Shown: piece by piece, positions 26,727-35,707 of the stretch | How the letters are laid out: each line of letters starts with the position of its first letter | Numbering within the stretch: the first letter of the stretch is position 1 | Assembly: GCA_005502805.1 (NCBI GenBank) | Contig: SCMY01000001.1 | Coordinates: 124,001-188,000, forward strand | DNA length: 64,000 nt | Origin: Rhizobiales bacterium 2SD | GTDB lineage: Bacteria; Pseudomonadota; Alphaproteobacteria; Rhizobiales; Beijerinckiaceae | Direction of reading: 5' to 3' | The notes under the pieces: model-generated | The model's input: only the letters and a program-made list of their open reading frames with translations | What the model was told of the DNA's origin: nothing | Databases searched by the model: none | Translations under genes and position numbers: made by a program

Positions 26727-28664
26727 TTATTGCGCCGCGATCCGAGCCGGCTCGACGTCATCGAGCATCCGCCTGTAGTCGGCAGCGCGGTCATGGAAGA
26801 TCTGATGCCAGAGCTCAAGGCTGAGCAACCCCCAGGTCTTGCGCGAGAAGCGTTCGGCCTTCTCGAAATTGGCAAGAATGGCATCGGAGTTGAAGAATTC
26901 GCGATGACGGCTCTTCTGGGTCGCGAAGACGTCCGAAATCATGCCCTTGAGCTCTCCCGAGAACCATTCTTTGAGTGGTACCGGGAAGCCCATCTTGTCG
27001 CGGCGCTGCACGAGGTCCTGCGGCAGGTCGGCCGCAAAGGTCGACTTGATGAAATGCTTCATCTGGCCGTTCTTGAACTTGATGTCGGCAGGAATCGTCG
27101 CAGCGAACTCGACGACGGAATGGTCGAGCAGCGGCACGCGCGATTCCAGCCCGTGCGCCATCGACATCCGGTCCTCGACCTGAAGGAGCGCCGGCAGCAG
27201 GCTCTTGAAATCGAAATGCGTCATCGAGTCGAAATAGGCTTCCTTGCGGACATTCCGTTCGGAATTGAAGATCGCCTGGAAGCGCGCGAAGACGCCCTCG
27301 CCATCCAGAGCCGACCAATCCACCTCGTCACCCATGTCGGCCGAGCGGTCGATCAGCCGGAAATAGCGCTCGTCGAGCGGTCCGAACAGTCCTTTTGAGA
27401 AGAGCTGCCGGATCAGCGGCTTGTATTCCTGGAGCACGGTCAGGTGCGGAATGATCGATTCCGGCGTGACGACGAAGTTGCCATTCTTGTAGGTGCCATC
27501 GATCGCCGCCTTCAGCGACTGCTCGAGATAGGCGATGAGATAACGCGCATAGCCGCCGAAGATCTCGTCGCCGCCCTGGCCGCCGAGGACGACCTTGACG
27601 TGGCGCGCGGCCAGTTCCGAGACCATGTATTGCGGGAAGGAGCCTGGGCCACCGACCGGCGTATCGAGATGGTAGAGCACCTTCTCGATGTTGTCGCGGA
27701 AATCGCTCGCGGTGATCTCGATCTGATGCAGGTCGATGCTGCCCTGGCGGCAGGCCATCTCGGCGTAGGAGCTCTCGTCGTAACCGGGGAATTCGGTGAA
27801 CTTGCCGTGGAAGCCGATCCTCGCCGAGGCAGGCTCACGTGCGGCGAGGATGCCGATCAGGCTCGAATCGATGCCACCCGATATGTAGGCGCCGACAGGG
27901 ACGTCCGAACGCAGGTGGACGCGGATCGAATCCGAGAGGCGCTCGCGCATCTGCTCGCTGAACCAGCGGGGCGCGTGGTCCCGATCCCGCTCATAGTGCA
28001 CATCCCAGTAGCGGAAGATCCTGACCCGGCCGCTCTCGACAGTCAGCGCGTGGCCAGGCGGCAGGGAATGAATCTGCTTGAACAGCGTCCGCTCGCCGAG
28101 CGTGTACTGGAAGGTCATATACTCGGCCAGCGCCTCGGCATCGGTCGCGATATCCGGCAGGAGCGGCAGCAGCGCCTTCATCTCCGAAGCGAAATAGAGC
28201 ACCCCATCGACCGTGGTATAGTAGAACGGCTTGATGCCGAAGCGATCGCGCGCCGCCAGAAGGCGACGACCGTCCCAGAGCGCAAAGGCGAACATGCCGC
28301 GGAGATGGCCGAGGCAGTCGAGCCCCCAGCGATCATATGCAGCGAGGATCGTTTCGGTATCGGAGGTCGACCGGAAATCCCAGTGCGGCCTGAGCTCGTC
28401 CTGCAGTTCGCGGTAGTTGTAGATCTCGCCGTTGAACGAGATGACGCTGCCGTTGGCTGCCTGCATCGGCTGGCGCCCGGAGCTCGAAAGATCGATGATC
28501 GCGAGCCGGCGATGCGCCAGCCCGCATCTGGAATCCGCCGAGCGCCAGAAGCCCTCGCCATCCGGTCCGCGATGCGCGATCAGTCGGTTCATGACGGCAA
28601 GCGCCTGCTCCAACCGCCCGATCGGCTGGGCGGAGAGTGAGATCGCGCCTGCTATGCCACACAT
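26727..28664 (-). CDS. asnB: Asparagine-synthase-type amidotransferase 1
   Basis: A glutamine-dependent amidotransferase of 645 residues. Cys2 (MCGIAGAIS) is the N-terminal nucleophile and fixes the start; RGPDGEGFW, HRRLAIID and FNGEIYNY complete the glutaminase. The synthase half has the PP-loop YISGGIDSSLIGIL and GGQGGDEIFGGYARY. Surface-glycan clusters often carry such proteins (WbpS type) that amidate uronic acids or peptides rather than make asparagine, and this one sits among sugar epimerases next to a second copy. Housekeeping asparagine synthesis cannot be excluded by sequence alone. Confidence 0.9.
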   Translation of the reverse strand: MCGIAGAISLSAQPIGRLEQALAVMNRLIAHRGPDGEGFWRSADSRCGLAHRRLAIIDLSSSGRQPMQAANGSVISFNGEIYNYRELQDELRPHWDFRSTSDTETILAAYDRWGLDCLGHLRGMFAFALWDGRRLLAARDRFGIKPFYYTTVDGVLYFASEMKALLPLLPDIATDAEALAEYMTFQYTLGERTLFKQIHSLPPGHALTVESGRVRIFRYWDVHYERDRDHAPRWFSEQMRERLSDSIRVHLRSDVPVGAYISGGIDSSLIGILAAREPASARIGFHGKFTEFPGYDESSYAEMACRQGSIDLHQIEITASDFRDNIEKVLYHLDTPVGGPGSFPQYMVSELAARHVKVVLGGQGGDEIFGGYARYLIAYLEQSLKAAIDGTYKNGNFVVTPESIIPHLTVLQEYKPLIRQLFSKGLFGPLDERYFRLIDRSADMGDEVDWSALDGEGVFARFQAIFNSERNVRKEAYFDSMTHFDFKSLLPALLQVEDRMSMAHGLESRVPLLDHSVVEFAATIPADIKFKNGQMKHFIKSTFAADLPQDLVQRRDKMGFPVPLKEWFSGELKGMISDVFATQKSRHREFFNSDAILANFEKAERFSRKTWGLLSLELWHQIFHDRAADYRRMLDDVEPARIAAQ

Positions 28665-28716
28665 ACCGTCATCCTTGATCGCTCGCGAGCCTGGTGCCCC
28701 TGGCAGGGAACTCGCC

Positions 28717-30615
28717 TCACAGGCTCACACCGTACCGCTGCCCCCAGATGCCGAGATTGATGATTCGCCACAGCGAGAAATCCAACGGCGCTTGGCCATC
28801 CAGCATCCGAGCCGTGTTCGTGCGCACCGCCCCGGCATTGAGCAGGTCCGGATAGAGGGACAAGGTCTCCTCGACACCGTCTCTCGCCACCCCGTTCAGC
28901 GGGCCGCGGAACCATACCTGCTCCGGTGTGGCGAAGCCAAGCTTATCCCGCCGGTCGATGACGACATCCGGCATCACGCCCTTCATCGCGCGACGCAAGA
29001 CCGTCTTCGTGCTCGCTCCCTTGATCTTGTGGTCGTTGCCGAGCGCAAGCGAAAACTCGACCAGAGGGTGATCGAGGAACGGCACCCGCGCCTCGATGGA
29101 ATGTGCCATCGAATTGCGATCCTCCCAATGCAGCAGCATCGGCAGGTTGGTGGCGTAGGTCAGACCGAGCGACAGCGAGCGGATGTCGGTGATCGGATCG
29201 AGCCCCGTGCGAAGCCGCCCCTCCTGAACCGCTGTCGTGCGATTGCCGGTTTCGCGAATCACGGCGGTGTCGAGCCAGCCGCCCTGGCGCACTTGCTGGT
29301 AGGCGCTCCGCAGGCGCGCCGTGGCGAACTCCGGCATCAGCGCGATCGCCGCCATGGAGAGCTGGCCGAGCAACGGAGACCCGAGCTCGCGTTTGCGGGC
29401 GAACAAGGTCGCGACCGCGGCATCGACCCTGCCGCTGCGCAAAAGTCCCGCGACGCGATAAGCGAAGGCGGTATGATAGCCGGCCAGCTGCTCATCGGCG
29501 CCCTGTCCGTCCAGCATCACCTTGACGCCAACGCGGCGCGCCTCCTCGAACACGCACCATTGCGCGAAGATCGAGGTCGAACCGAATGGTTCGTCCTGGT
29601 GCCAGGTGATGTCGGACGCCCGCTGAAAGACGTCTTCGGCCTTTGGAAAGATGAAATGCGGCTGCGTGTGGGCATGCGTCACCACCGCATCCATGAACGG
29701 CTTCTCGTCGACGCTCTTTTCGGCATAGCAGGCCGAGACCGTGTTGACTTTCCCGCCTCCGTCGCCGGATCCCATCATCCGCGACATCAGGCAGACGATG
29801 GCGGATGAATCCAGGCCACCCGACAGGCAGGATCCGACTGGCACGTCCGAACGCAGGTGCAGCCGGACCGCCTCCGTCAGCAGCTCACGGAAGCGCTCTG
29901 CCGCCTCGTCCTCGCCGATCGACAGATTCTCGGCCGTCGCGGGATACCAGCGCCGGATCGCCACGGTCGGCGCGGCGGAGGTGCTGGCGTCAATTCTGGC
30001 GTATTCCCCTCCCCGGATCTGCAGAACGCCTGCAAACATGGTCTCGGATGTATGGTCCGAGATGCCGGAGGCCAGAAAATCGTGAACCCGCGCGACGTTC
30101 ATCCGTCCGCTGAGTCCGGGCAGGCCCAGCAACTGCTTGATCTCGGAAGCGAACGCCGCTCCGCGAGGTGTCGAGAACAGATACAGAGGCTTGATGCCGT
30201 AGCGATCGCGGGCAGCAAAGAGCGTCTTGTCGCGATCGTCCCAGATCACAAAGGCGAACATGCCGCGCAGGCGCGTCAGCGCAGCTTCTCCCCAGAGCAT
30301 GTAGGCGCGCAGCAGGACCTCGGAATCCGACTCGCTGACGAACACCTCGCCCCTGGCGCGCATCTCCTCGCGCAGCTCGATATAGTTGTAGATCTCGCCG
30401 TTGAAGATCAGGTGGAAGCGGCCCGACGCGTCGGCCATAGGCTGGAGGCCTGCATCCGACACGTCGATGATCGCGAGCCGGCGGTGGCCGAGTGCGACCG
30501 GTCCGGCCGGACTGGCATATACCTGCCAGCCACCGCCGTCCGGCCCGCGATGCGCGACGATGTCGATGCGCGCGCGATCCGGCTCGAACCCCAGAGATGC
30601 AAACAGCCCGCACAT
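28717..30615 (-). CDS. asnB: Asparagine-synthase-type amidotransferase 2
   Basis: A 632-residue paralogue of the previous gene. It begins MCGLFASLG with Cys2 intact, has RGPDGGGW and FNGEIYNYIELRE, then the PP-loop CLSGGLDSSAIVCLMS and DGQGADEQLAGYHTAF. Identity to its neighbour is clear in the glutaminase half and weaker in the synthase half, so the two probably act on different acids. The gap between them is 52 bases. Both catalytic halves look functional. Confidence 0.9.
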   Translation of the reverse strand: MCGLFASLGFEPDRARIDIVAHRGPDGGGWQVYASPAGPVALGHRRLAIIDVSDAGLQPMADASGRFHLIFNGEIYNYIELREEMRARGEVFVSESDSEVLLRAYMLWGEAALTRLRGMFAFVIWDDRDKTLFAARDRYGIKPLYLFSTPRGAAFASEIKQLLGLPGLSGRMNVARVHDFLASGISDHTSETMFAGVLQIRGGEYARIDASTSAAPTVAIRRWYPATAENLSIGEDEAAERFRELLTEAVRLHLRSDVPVGSCLSGGLDSSAIVCLMSRMMGSGDGGGKVNTVSACYAEKSVDEKPFMDAVVTHAHTQPHFIFPKAEDVFQRASDITWHQDEPFGSTSIFAQWCVFEEARRVGVKVMLDGQGADEQLAGYHTAFAYRVAGLLRSGRVDAAVATLFARKRELGSPLLGQLSMAAIALMPEFATARLRSAYQQVRQGGWLDTAVIRETGNRTTAVQEGRLRTGLDPITDIRSLSLGLTYATNLPMLLHWEDRNSMAHSIEARVPFLDHPLVEFSLALGNDHKIKGASTKTVLRRAMKGVMPDVVIDRRDKLGFATPEQVWFRGPLNGVARDGVEETLSLYPDLLNAGAVRTNTARMLDGQAPLDFSLWRIINLGIWGQRYGVSL

Positions 30616-30702
30616 TCCGCTCGTCAGTCCTCACTCACCCGCGCCCTCATATCCGAGGAGACACGCCGGCAAAAGCCCGAGGAGGCTGACTTCGCTCGCT
30701 CG

Positions 30703-32148
30703 TCACAGCTCGGCATCGACCGTAATATGGCTGCTGCTCCCCGCGGTGACCAACAACGCCGGGAAAGATGTACCTGCGGTGAATGATGGCGACCCGAACA
30801 CCAGCGACAATACGGCGCCGTGCACCGAACTGCTGACGAGACTCGTCAACGCCGTTTCGGCGAAAATCCGGCGGTTGAGACCGGACAGTGTCACGGCCGG
30901 ATTCGCCACCCGCATCGGTGCAGGGATCGGAAGGGTGACGGAGAGATCGCCGGTATCGACCAGCTGCCCGGCCGCCAGGCGCACGCCAGCCGCCCCAGGC
31001 CGTATCGCATGGCAATAGCGCGCCGCCAGCCACGTCTCCTCGGCACGCCCTTGCCAAGGCGTCGCCGCGGCCCCCAGCTCCAGTTTGACGCGGCTGAAAT
31101 TGACGGTTCCGCCGCCGCTGCGCGCCAGCTTCACGGTGATGTTGCCGGTATCGCCTGCACCGGTGGTGAGTGTGACGCTGCGCCGCCCTGCCCCTGCCGG
31201 GATCGTCCCGGTTGCGGAGCCGATCGCGACTGCCAGATCCTGCGACGGAGCCTCGACGGAGAGCGTGACGACCGTGGAAGCCAGCGAGGCACATCCCCAG
31301 AACGCGCGCTCGACGACCTGTGCGATCTCGCCGGAGGCCAGCGTGAGCACATCCCCCGCGAGCGTCATGCTGCTGGCGCCGCTCGCCTTCCAGCGATCGT
31401 AGCCGTAGACACCGCTCGCCAGTGCCCCGCCGGCGAAGGCGCGCTGATTGATCTGGAAGTCGCCATTGATCAGGAGATTCGGCTTCGGCACGTCGCGTGC
31501 CCAAGCGCTCGCCGGCAAGCTCACCAGCCCGCTGGTCCGGTCGACGACCAGGGCCTCTGTCCAGTTCGTGCCATCGGCGCTGACCTTGATCCGCAGCTGG
31601 TCGTCGCCGGCAAGCCCGATCTCGGCCCGGCCAGAGAAGGCATCCTGGAAGAGCAGGCTCGCGGTGCGCGCCGCGCTCGCCTTGTTGAGCTTCAGCCGAT
31701 GGTCGGTGCCGGCATGACTGAACAGGCTGGCATCGGCCGACACGGCAAGCCGGCTCGTGGTGTCGGCCGTCGTGTTCACGCCCCAGAGCGCCGCTCCGAG
31801 GCTGCTCTCGGGCTGCGAGCGGCGCCATTGCGCACCGGTCCAGACATGGTGCTCGCTCTCGTCGCTGACCCAGGCCTGCCAGCCGGGGCGCGGTTCGAGG
31901 AAGCTCCAGGCGCCGTCCTCGAAGATGGCGAGATCATCCGCGCGGCCGGCGAAGACGCCGGTGCCACCGGCCGGCACGATATAGGCGGAGGTCTCGCCCG
32001 GCGACGCCGGCGGCACGGCTTGCGTCCGACTGGCGACGACGAGATGCACCAGCGCATCGAGCCGCATCAGCGCATCGTTGTGGGTGACGTGTTTCTGCGC
32101 CTGCCCGGCGGCGAGCAGGGGCAGGCCAAGACGCGGCGTATCGCTCAT
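30703..32148 (-). CDS. DUF2793 protein with phage-fibre-like C-terminal domain
   Basis: A 481-residue protein. Residues 1-100 match the DUF2793 style (LPLLAAGQAQKHVTHNDALM, then PGWQAWVSDESEHHVW). The middle is a beta-rich region. From about residue 230, NLLINGDFQINQRAFAGG with YGYDRWKASG starts a jelly-roll-like domain often seen at the end of phage fibres and in carbohydrate-binding modules. ATG at 32148 is chosen over 32175. No other phage gene is near, so it is probably a cell-surface or polysaccharide-contact protein that reuses a fibre domain. It has no obvious signal peptide. Function unknown. Confidence 0.7.
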   Translation of the reverse strand: MSDTPRLGLPLLAAGQAQKHVTHNDALMRLDALVHLVVASRTQAVPPASPGETSAYIVPAGGTGVFAGRADDLAIFEDGAWSFLEPRPGWQAWVSDESEHHVWTGAQWRRSQPESSLGAALWGVNTTADTTSRLAVSADASLFSHAGTDHRLKLNKASAARTASLLFQDAFSGRAEIGLAGDDQLRIKVSADGTNWTEALVVDRTSGLVSLPASAWARDVPKPNLLINGDFQINQRAFAGGALASGVYGYDRWKASGASSMTLAGDVLTLASGEIAQVVERAFWGCASLASTVVTLSVEAPSQDLAVAIGSATGTIPAGAGRRSVTLTTGAGDTGNITVKLARSGGGTVNFSRVKLELGAAATPWQGRAEETWLAARYCHAIRPGAAGVRLAAGQLVDTGDLSVTLPIPAPMRVANPAVTLSGLNRRIFAETALTSLVSSSVHGAVLSLVFGSPSFTAGTSFPALLVTAGSSSHITVDAEL

Positions 32149-32255
32149 GGGGCCTCGCGAGGTCGGAAGCGGCACGCGGAACGCGCGCCATGCCGGCCGA
32201 TTATGCGGGCGCCGGAAGCAGCGGGGATCGATTTAGATTCTATCCCCGTTTCGCC

Positions 32256-34088
32256 TCAGTCGAGCTCGAACGCATCCTTGTAGTTGAGCTTCAGGGCCGG
32301 ATCCTGCTCCTCCTTGCGCAGCAGGCAGTTGCCGACGACGAGCAGCTCGATCTCCGAGCCCATGAAGCAGCGGAAGGCGTCGCTGGCGGAGCAGACGATC
32401 GGCTCGCCGCGGACGTTGAAGGAGGTATTGACCACGACCGGGCAGCCGGTCAGCGCCTTGAAGCGCGAGATCAGCTGGTGGTAGCGCGGATTGGTCTCGG
32501 CATGCACCGTCTGGATGCGGGCGGAATAGTCGACATGGGTGACCGCAGGAATGGTCGAGCGCGGCACGTTCAGCTTGTCGATGCCGAACAGCGCTTTCTC
32601 CTCCTCGGTCATCTCGCGCCGCAGCTCCTCGCGGACATCGGCGACCAGCAGCATATAGGGCGAATCGCCGTCGAGCTCGAACCAGTCGGCGACGTCCTCG
32701 CGCAGCACCGAGGGCGCAAACGGCCGGAAACTCTCGCGGTATTTCACCTTGAGATTGAGTGTCTTCTGCATCGCCGGCGAACGCGGATCGCCGAGGATCG
32801 AGCGGCCGCCGAGCGCGCGCGGCCCGAACTCCATCCGCCCCTGCATCCAGCCGACCGCCTTGCCGTCGACGAGGCCCTGGGCGGTCAGGTCGATCAACGC
32901 GGCATCGTCGAGAACCTCGAACTTCGCGCCGGCCGTCGTCAGCTCAGCCTCGATCTCGCTCTGGCTGAATTCCGGCCCGAGATAGCTGCCACGCATCGCG
33001 TCGCCCTTGGCGGGCACCTCGCGCGGCTTGCCGTGGAAAAGATGGTAGCCGGCCAGCGCCGCCCCGAGCGCGCCGCCAGCATCGCCCGCCGCCGGCTGGA
33101 TCCACAAGCCATCGAAGAGGCCTTCGCGCAGCAATTTGCCGTTGGCGACGCAGTTCAGCGCGACGCCGCCGGCGAGGCAGAGGTTGTTCATGCCGGTCTC
33201 GGCCCGGACCGAGCGGGCGAGGCGCAGCACGATCTCCTCGGTCACCGCCTGGACCGAGGCCGCCATGTCCATGTGGAACTGCGTCAGCAACTGCTCGGGC
33301 TTGCGGACCGGCTCGCCGAACAGAGCGGCGAACCTGTCATTGGTCATCGTCAGGCCGACGCCGTAGTTGAAGTAGCTCTGGTCGAGCTGGAAGGAGCCGT
33401 CCTCCTTCAGGTCGATCAGCTTCTCCAGCATCAGCTTGGCGAAGCGCGGCTCGCCATAGGGCGCAAGGCCCATGACCTTGTACTCGCCAGAATTGACCTT
33501 GAAGCCGATGTAATAGGTCACGGCCGAATAGAGCAGCCCGAGCGAATGCGGGAAGTGCAGCTCCTTGTGGACCTTGAGGTCGTTCCCCTTGCCGATGGCG
33601 AGCGTCATCGTCGCCCATTCGCCGACCCCGTCCATGGTCAGCACCGCCGCCTCCTCGAAGGGCGAGGGGTAGAAGGCGGAAGCGGCATGCGACAGGTGAT
33701 GCTCGGTGAAGAGCAGCTTCTCGACATCGAAGTTGGCCGAGAGCTTCTTCAACTCCCTCGCAATGATCTGCTTCTGGAACAGCTTTTCGCGGAGCCAGAG
33801 CGGCATCGCCATGCGGAACGAGGTGAAGCCGCGCGGCGCGAAGGAGAGATAGGTCTCGAGCAGTCGCTCGAACTTGATGAAGGGCTTGTCGTAAAAGACG
33901 ACCGCGTCGAGCTCATCCAACCCGCAGCCGGCGACCGAGAGACAGTATTCGACCGCGTTCTTCGGGAACTCAGCGTCGTGCTTCTTGCGCGTGAAGCGCT
34001 CCTCCTGCGCCGCCGCCTCGATGCGCCCGTCGACGACCAGCGCCGCCGCGCTGTCGTGGTAGAGCCCCGAAATCCCGAGAATGCGCAT
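32256..34088 (-). CDS. O-carbamoyltransferase (NodU/CmcH/SxtI family)
   Basis: A 610-residue carbamoyltransferase that would use carbamoyl phosphate to carbamoylate a sugar hydroxyl. The N-terminal Kae1-like part starts MRILGISGLYHDSAAALVVDG and has the metal-binding HHLSHAASAFYPSPF, with CLAGGVALNC later. The C-terminal YrdC-like part includes GPRALGGRSILGDPR and VVNTSFNVRGEPIV. The ATG at 34088 is used; a longer frame to 34178 would run through the small gene upstream. It is the last of a three-gene leftward set with DUF5989 and SxtJ proteins, an arrangement like sxtI-sxtJ-sxtK of saxitoxin clusters. Confidence 0.92.
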   Translation of the reverse strand: MRILGISGLYHDSAAALVVDGRIEAAAQEERFTRKKHDAEFPKNAVEYCLSVAGCGLDELDAVVFYDKPFIKFERLLETYLSFAPRGFTSFRMAMPLWLREKLFQKQIIARELKKLSANFDVEKLLFTEHHLSHAASAFYPSPFEEAAVLTMDGVGEWATMTLAIGKGNDLKVHKELHFPHSLGLLYSAVTYYIGFKVNSGEYKVMGLAPYGEPRFAKLMLEKLIDLKEDGSFQLDQSYFNYGVGLTMTNDRFAALFGEPVRKPEQLLTQFHMDMAASVQAVTEEIVLRLARSVRAETGMNNLCLAGGVALNCVANGKLLREGLFDGLWIQPAAGDAGGALGAALAGYHLFHGKPREVPAKGDAMRGSYLGPEFSQSEIEAELTTAGAKFEVLDDAALIDLTAQGLVDGKAVGWMQGRMEFGPRALGGRSILGDPRSPAMQKTLNLKVKYRESFRPFAPSVLREDVADWFELDGDSPYMLLVADVREELRREMTEEEKALFGIDKLNVPRSTIPAVTHVDYSARIQTVHAETNPRYHQLISRFKALTGCPVVVNTSFNVRGEPIVCSASDAFRCFMGSEIELLVVGNCLLRKEEQDPALKLNYKDAFELD

Positions 34089-34102
34089 CGCGGCGGTGCG
34101 CC

Positions 34103-34252
34103 TCAGAACAGTGTGTAGATGAAGGGCGCGATCGCGCTGCCCTTGGTCAGGAACAGCAGGCCGCCGAGCAGCACGCACATCAGAAGAATCGGCACCAGCC
34201 AGAACTTCTTTCGCGCCGCCATGAAGCGGAAGAACTCGCGCAGGAACGACAT
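34103..34252 (-). CDS. DUF5989 small membrane protein, 49 residues
   Basis: Read directly from the complement: the start MSFLREFFRFMAARKKFWL is basic and aromatic, then one transmembrane helix (VPILLMCVLLGGLLFLT), then a short tail ending IAPFIYTLF. This is the size and pattern of DUF5989, found beside carbamoyltransferases of the SxtI/NodU type. It lies 13 bases before the SxtJ gene stop and 14 bases ahead of the carbamoyltransferase start. Its role is unknown; a membrane anchor or partner for the carbamoyltransferase is a reasonable guess. The tail ends F-I-Y-T-L-F, a point taken up in the findings. Confidence 0.8.
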   Translation of the reverse strand: MSFLREFFRFMAARKKFWLVPILLMCVLLGGLLFLTKGSAIAPFIYTLF

Positions 34253-34265
34253 CGCAGCAATCCCG

Positions 34266-34703
34266 TCAGAACTGGTCTTTCATCGAGACCGGCTCCGGCC
34301 CCGGCGGATCGCGGACGATCCAGTAGCTCTTCGCCTCCGGCTGCTTCTTCAGCCTGAGGAAATCCTTGCCGACCAGCCGGGCGATGAAGGCCATCGGCGT
34401 GAAGACGAGGAAGAACAGGATGCCGAGCACGATCGGGTTGATGATCATGGCCAGGAGCAGGCCGAACTTCATCCAGAGCCGGTTCAGCGGCGCAAGCACC
34501 GCCGGCCGGATCAGCGCGACCGCGAGGAAGCCGGCCGCGGTGAGCGCGAGCCATGGCCAGGCCCGGCCATGGTGCCAGGCATTGTAGAGGCCGATCAGCC
34601 CGAAGACGGCCGCGAAGACGAAGCCGAAGGAACGATCGCTCGATCCTTCGTGGTCGTCATGGCCGGCCCCGGCCTGAAATTCGTGATGGACGCCCTTCGA
34701 CAA
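34266..34703 (-). CDS. SxtJ-family membrane protein
   Basis: A 145-residue protein with three to four hydrophobic stretches: FGFVFAAVFGLIGLYNAW, LALTAAGFLAVALI, and LLLAMIINPIVLGILFFLVF. The tail VGKDFLRLKKQPEAKSYWI is characteristic of SxtJ proteins. The start is TTG at 34703, supported by an AGGAG seven bases upstream; no ATG fits. It is the first gene of the three-gene carbamoylation set. Molecular function is not known for any member I can recall; linkage to the carbamoyltransferase is the main clue. Confidence 0.82.
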   Translation of the reverse strand: MSKGVHHEFQAGAGHDDHEGSSDRSFGFVFAAVFGLIGLYNAWHHGRAWPWLALTAAGFLAVALIRPAVLAPLNRLWMKFGLLLAMIINPIVLGILFFLVFTPMAFIARLVGKDFLRLKKQPEAKSYWIVRDPPGPEPVSMKDQF

Positions 34704-34783
34704 GCCGCCGCTCCTGTTCAGGCGGCATCCTCTAGGCGATTAAAGGGGGAAGGTCGAGGGTGGAGCAGGTCGCAGGCCCTCTG

Positions 34784-34883
34784 CCGTCATGGTCGGGCTT
34801 GTCCCGACCATCCACGTCTTCGCTTCCTTGATCGCATGCGGTGTTCGAGACGTGGATGCTCGCCACAAGGGCGAGCATGACGG
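34784..34883. repeat. Intergenic palindromic repeat (REP-like), nested arms
   Basis: Outer arms CCGTCATG (34784-34791) and CATGACGG (34876-34883) enclose a hairpin GGTCGGG-CTTGT-CCCGACC, a second pair TCCACGTC/GACGTGGA, and ATGCTCGCC-ACAAG-GGCGAGCAT. The wording matches a family of intergenic palindromes common in Bradyrhizobium-like genomes. It separates the carbamoylation set from the SDR gene, both leftward, and may act as a transcription or mRNA boundary. Confidence 0.8.
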
Positions 34884-34892
34884 GTTTCTCCC

Positions 34893-35669
34893 TCAGCTCA
34901 GCATTCGCGTATCGCCGCAGACCGAGATCTCCTGGCCGGAAATCGTCTTGGCGAAAGGCGAGGCCAGGAAGACGATCTGCTTGGCGATGTCCTTGGGATC
35001 GACGAACTGCTTGATCGAGACGCCGGCGAAGAGCCGGTTGGTCATCTCCTCATGCGAGACGTTGAGCGAGCGCGCCTTGTTGGCGATGACGCTCTGGATG
35101 CGCGGACCGTCGACAAGGCCCGGGCAGATCGCATTCGCGCGGATGCCGAACTCGCCGAGCTCAGCCGAGAGCGCCTTGGTGAAGCCGATCACGCCCCATT
35201 TCGCCGCGGCATAGGGCGAGCGCAGCGGAAAACCGTGCTTGCCGGCCTGGCTGGAGAGATTGACGATCGAGGCGTTCTTCGACTGCTTCAGGTGCTCGAC
35301 GGCGAGCCGCGTGCAGTTGAACTGGCCGGTCAGGTCGATCGCCACGCAGCTATCCCAGTCCTCCGGCGCGATCTCGTCGACACGCCCGGTCGGCCCGGCG
35401 ATACCGGCATTGTTGACGAGGCAATCGAGCCCGCCCAGCGCGGCAAGCGCCTCCTCGAACAGCCGCGCCACCGCCTTGCGGTCGGAGACGTCGCAGACCG
35501 AGCGCGTGATCGAAGGATCGCTCTCAGCCATCTCCGCGAGCGCCTTCTCGTCGACGTCGCAGATATGGACCTTGGCGCCCTCCGCCGCGAAGGCGCGCGC
35601 CGTCGCCCGGCCGATGCCATTGGCGCCCGCCGTCACCAGCACGCGCAATCCCTTGATCGTCAGATCCAT
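34893..35669 (-). CDS. SDR-family oxidoreductase
   Basis: A classical short-chain dehydrogenase of 258 residues. The NAD(P) site is VTAGANGIGRATA, NNAG follows at 87-90, and the catalytic residues are Ser140 (NLSSQAG) and Tyr153/Lys157 (YAAAKWG). The true start is ATG at 35669 with GGAAAAGGG upstream. It lies 38 bases downstream of the GntR gene on the same strand, and next to an importer and catabolic operon, so it may oxidise or reduce a hydroxy acid of that pathway. The tail ISGQEISVCGDTRMLS is like SDRs annotated as 3-oxoacyl reductases. Substrate unknown. Confidence 0.87.
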   Translation of the reverse strand: MDLTIKGLRVLVTAGANGIGRATARAFAAEGAKVHICDVDEKALAEMAESDPSITRSVCDVSDRKAVARLFEEALAALGGLDCLVNNAGIAGPTGRVDEIAPEDWDSCVAIDLTGQFNCTRLAVEHLKQSKNASIVNLSSQAGKHGFPLRSPYAAAKWGVIGFTKALSAELGEFGIRANAICPGLVDGPRIQSVIANKARSLNVSHEEMTNRLFAGVSIKQFVDPKDIAKQIVFLASPFAKTISGQEISVCGDTRMLS

Positions 35670-35707
35670 CGTTTCCGTCCCTTTTCCTTCGTTATGAGGC
35701 CGACCGG

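Noticed and set aside
30703..32148. A prophage remnant
   Set aside because: Only one fibre-like gene is present, without integrase, structural genes or attachment repeats.
32190..34118. A rightward open frame of 642 codons
   Set aside because: It is antisense to the carbamoyltransferase, which has complete family motifs.
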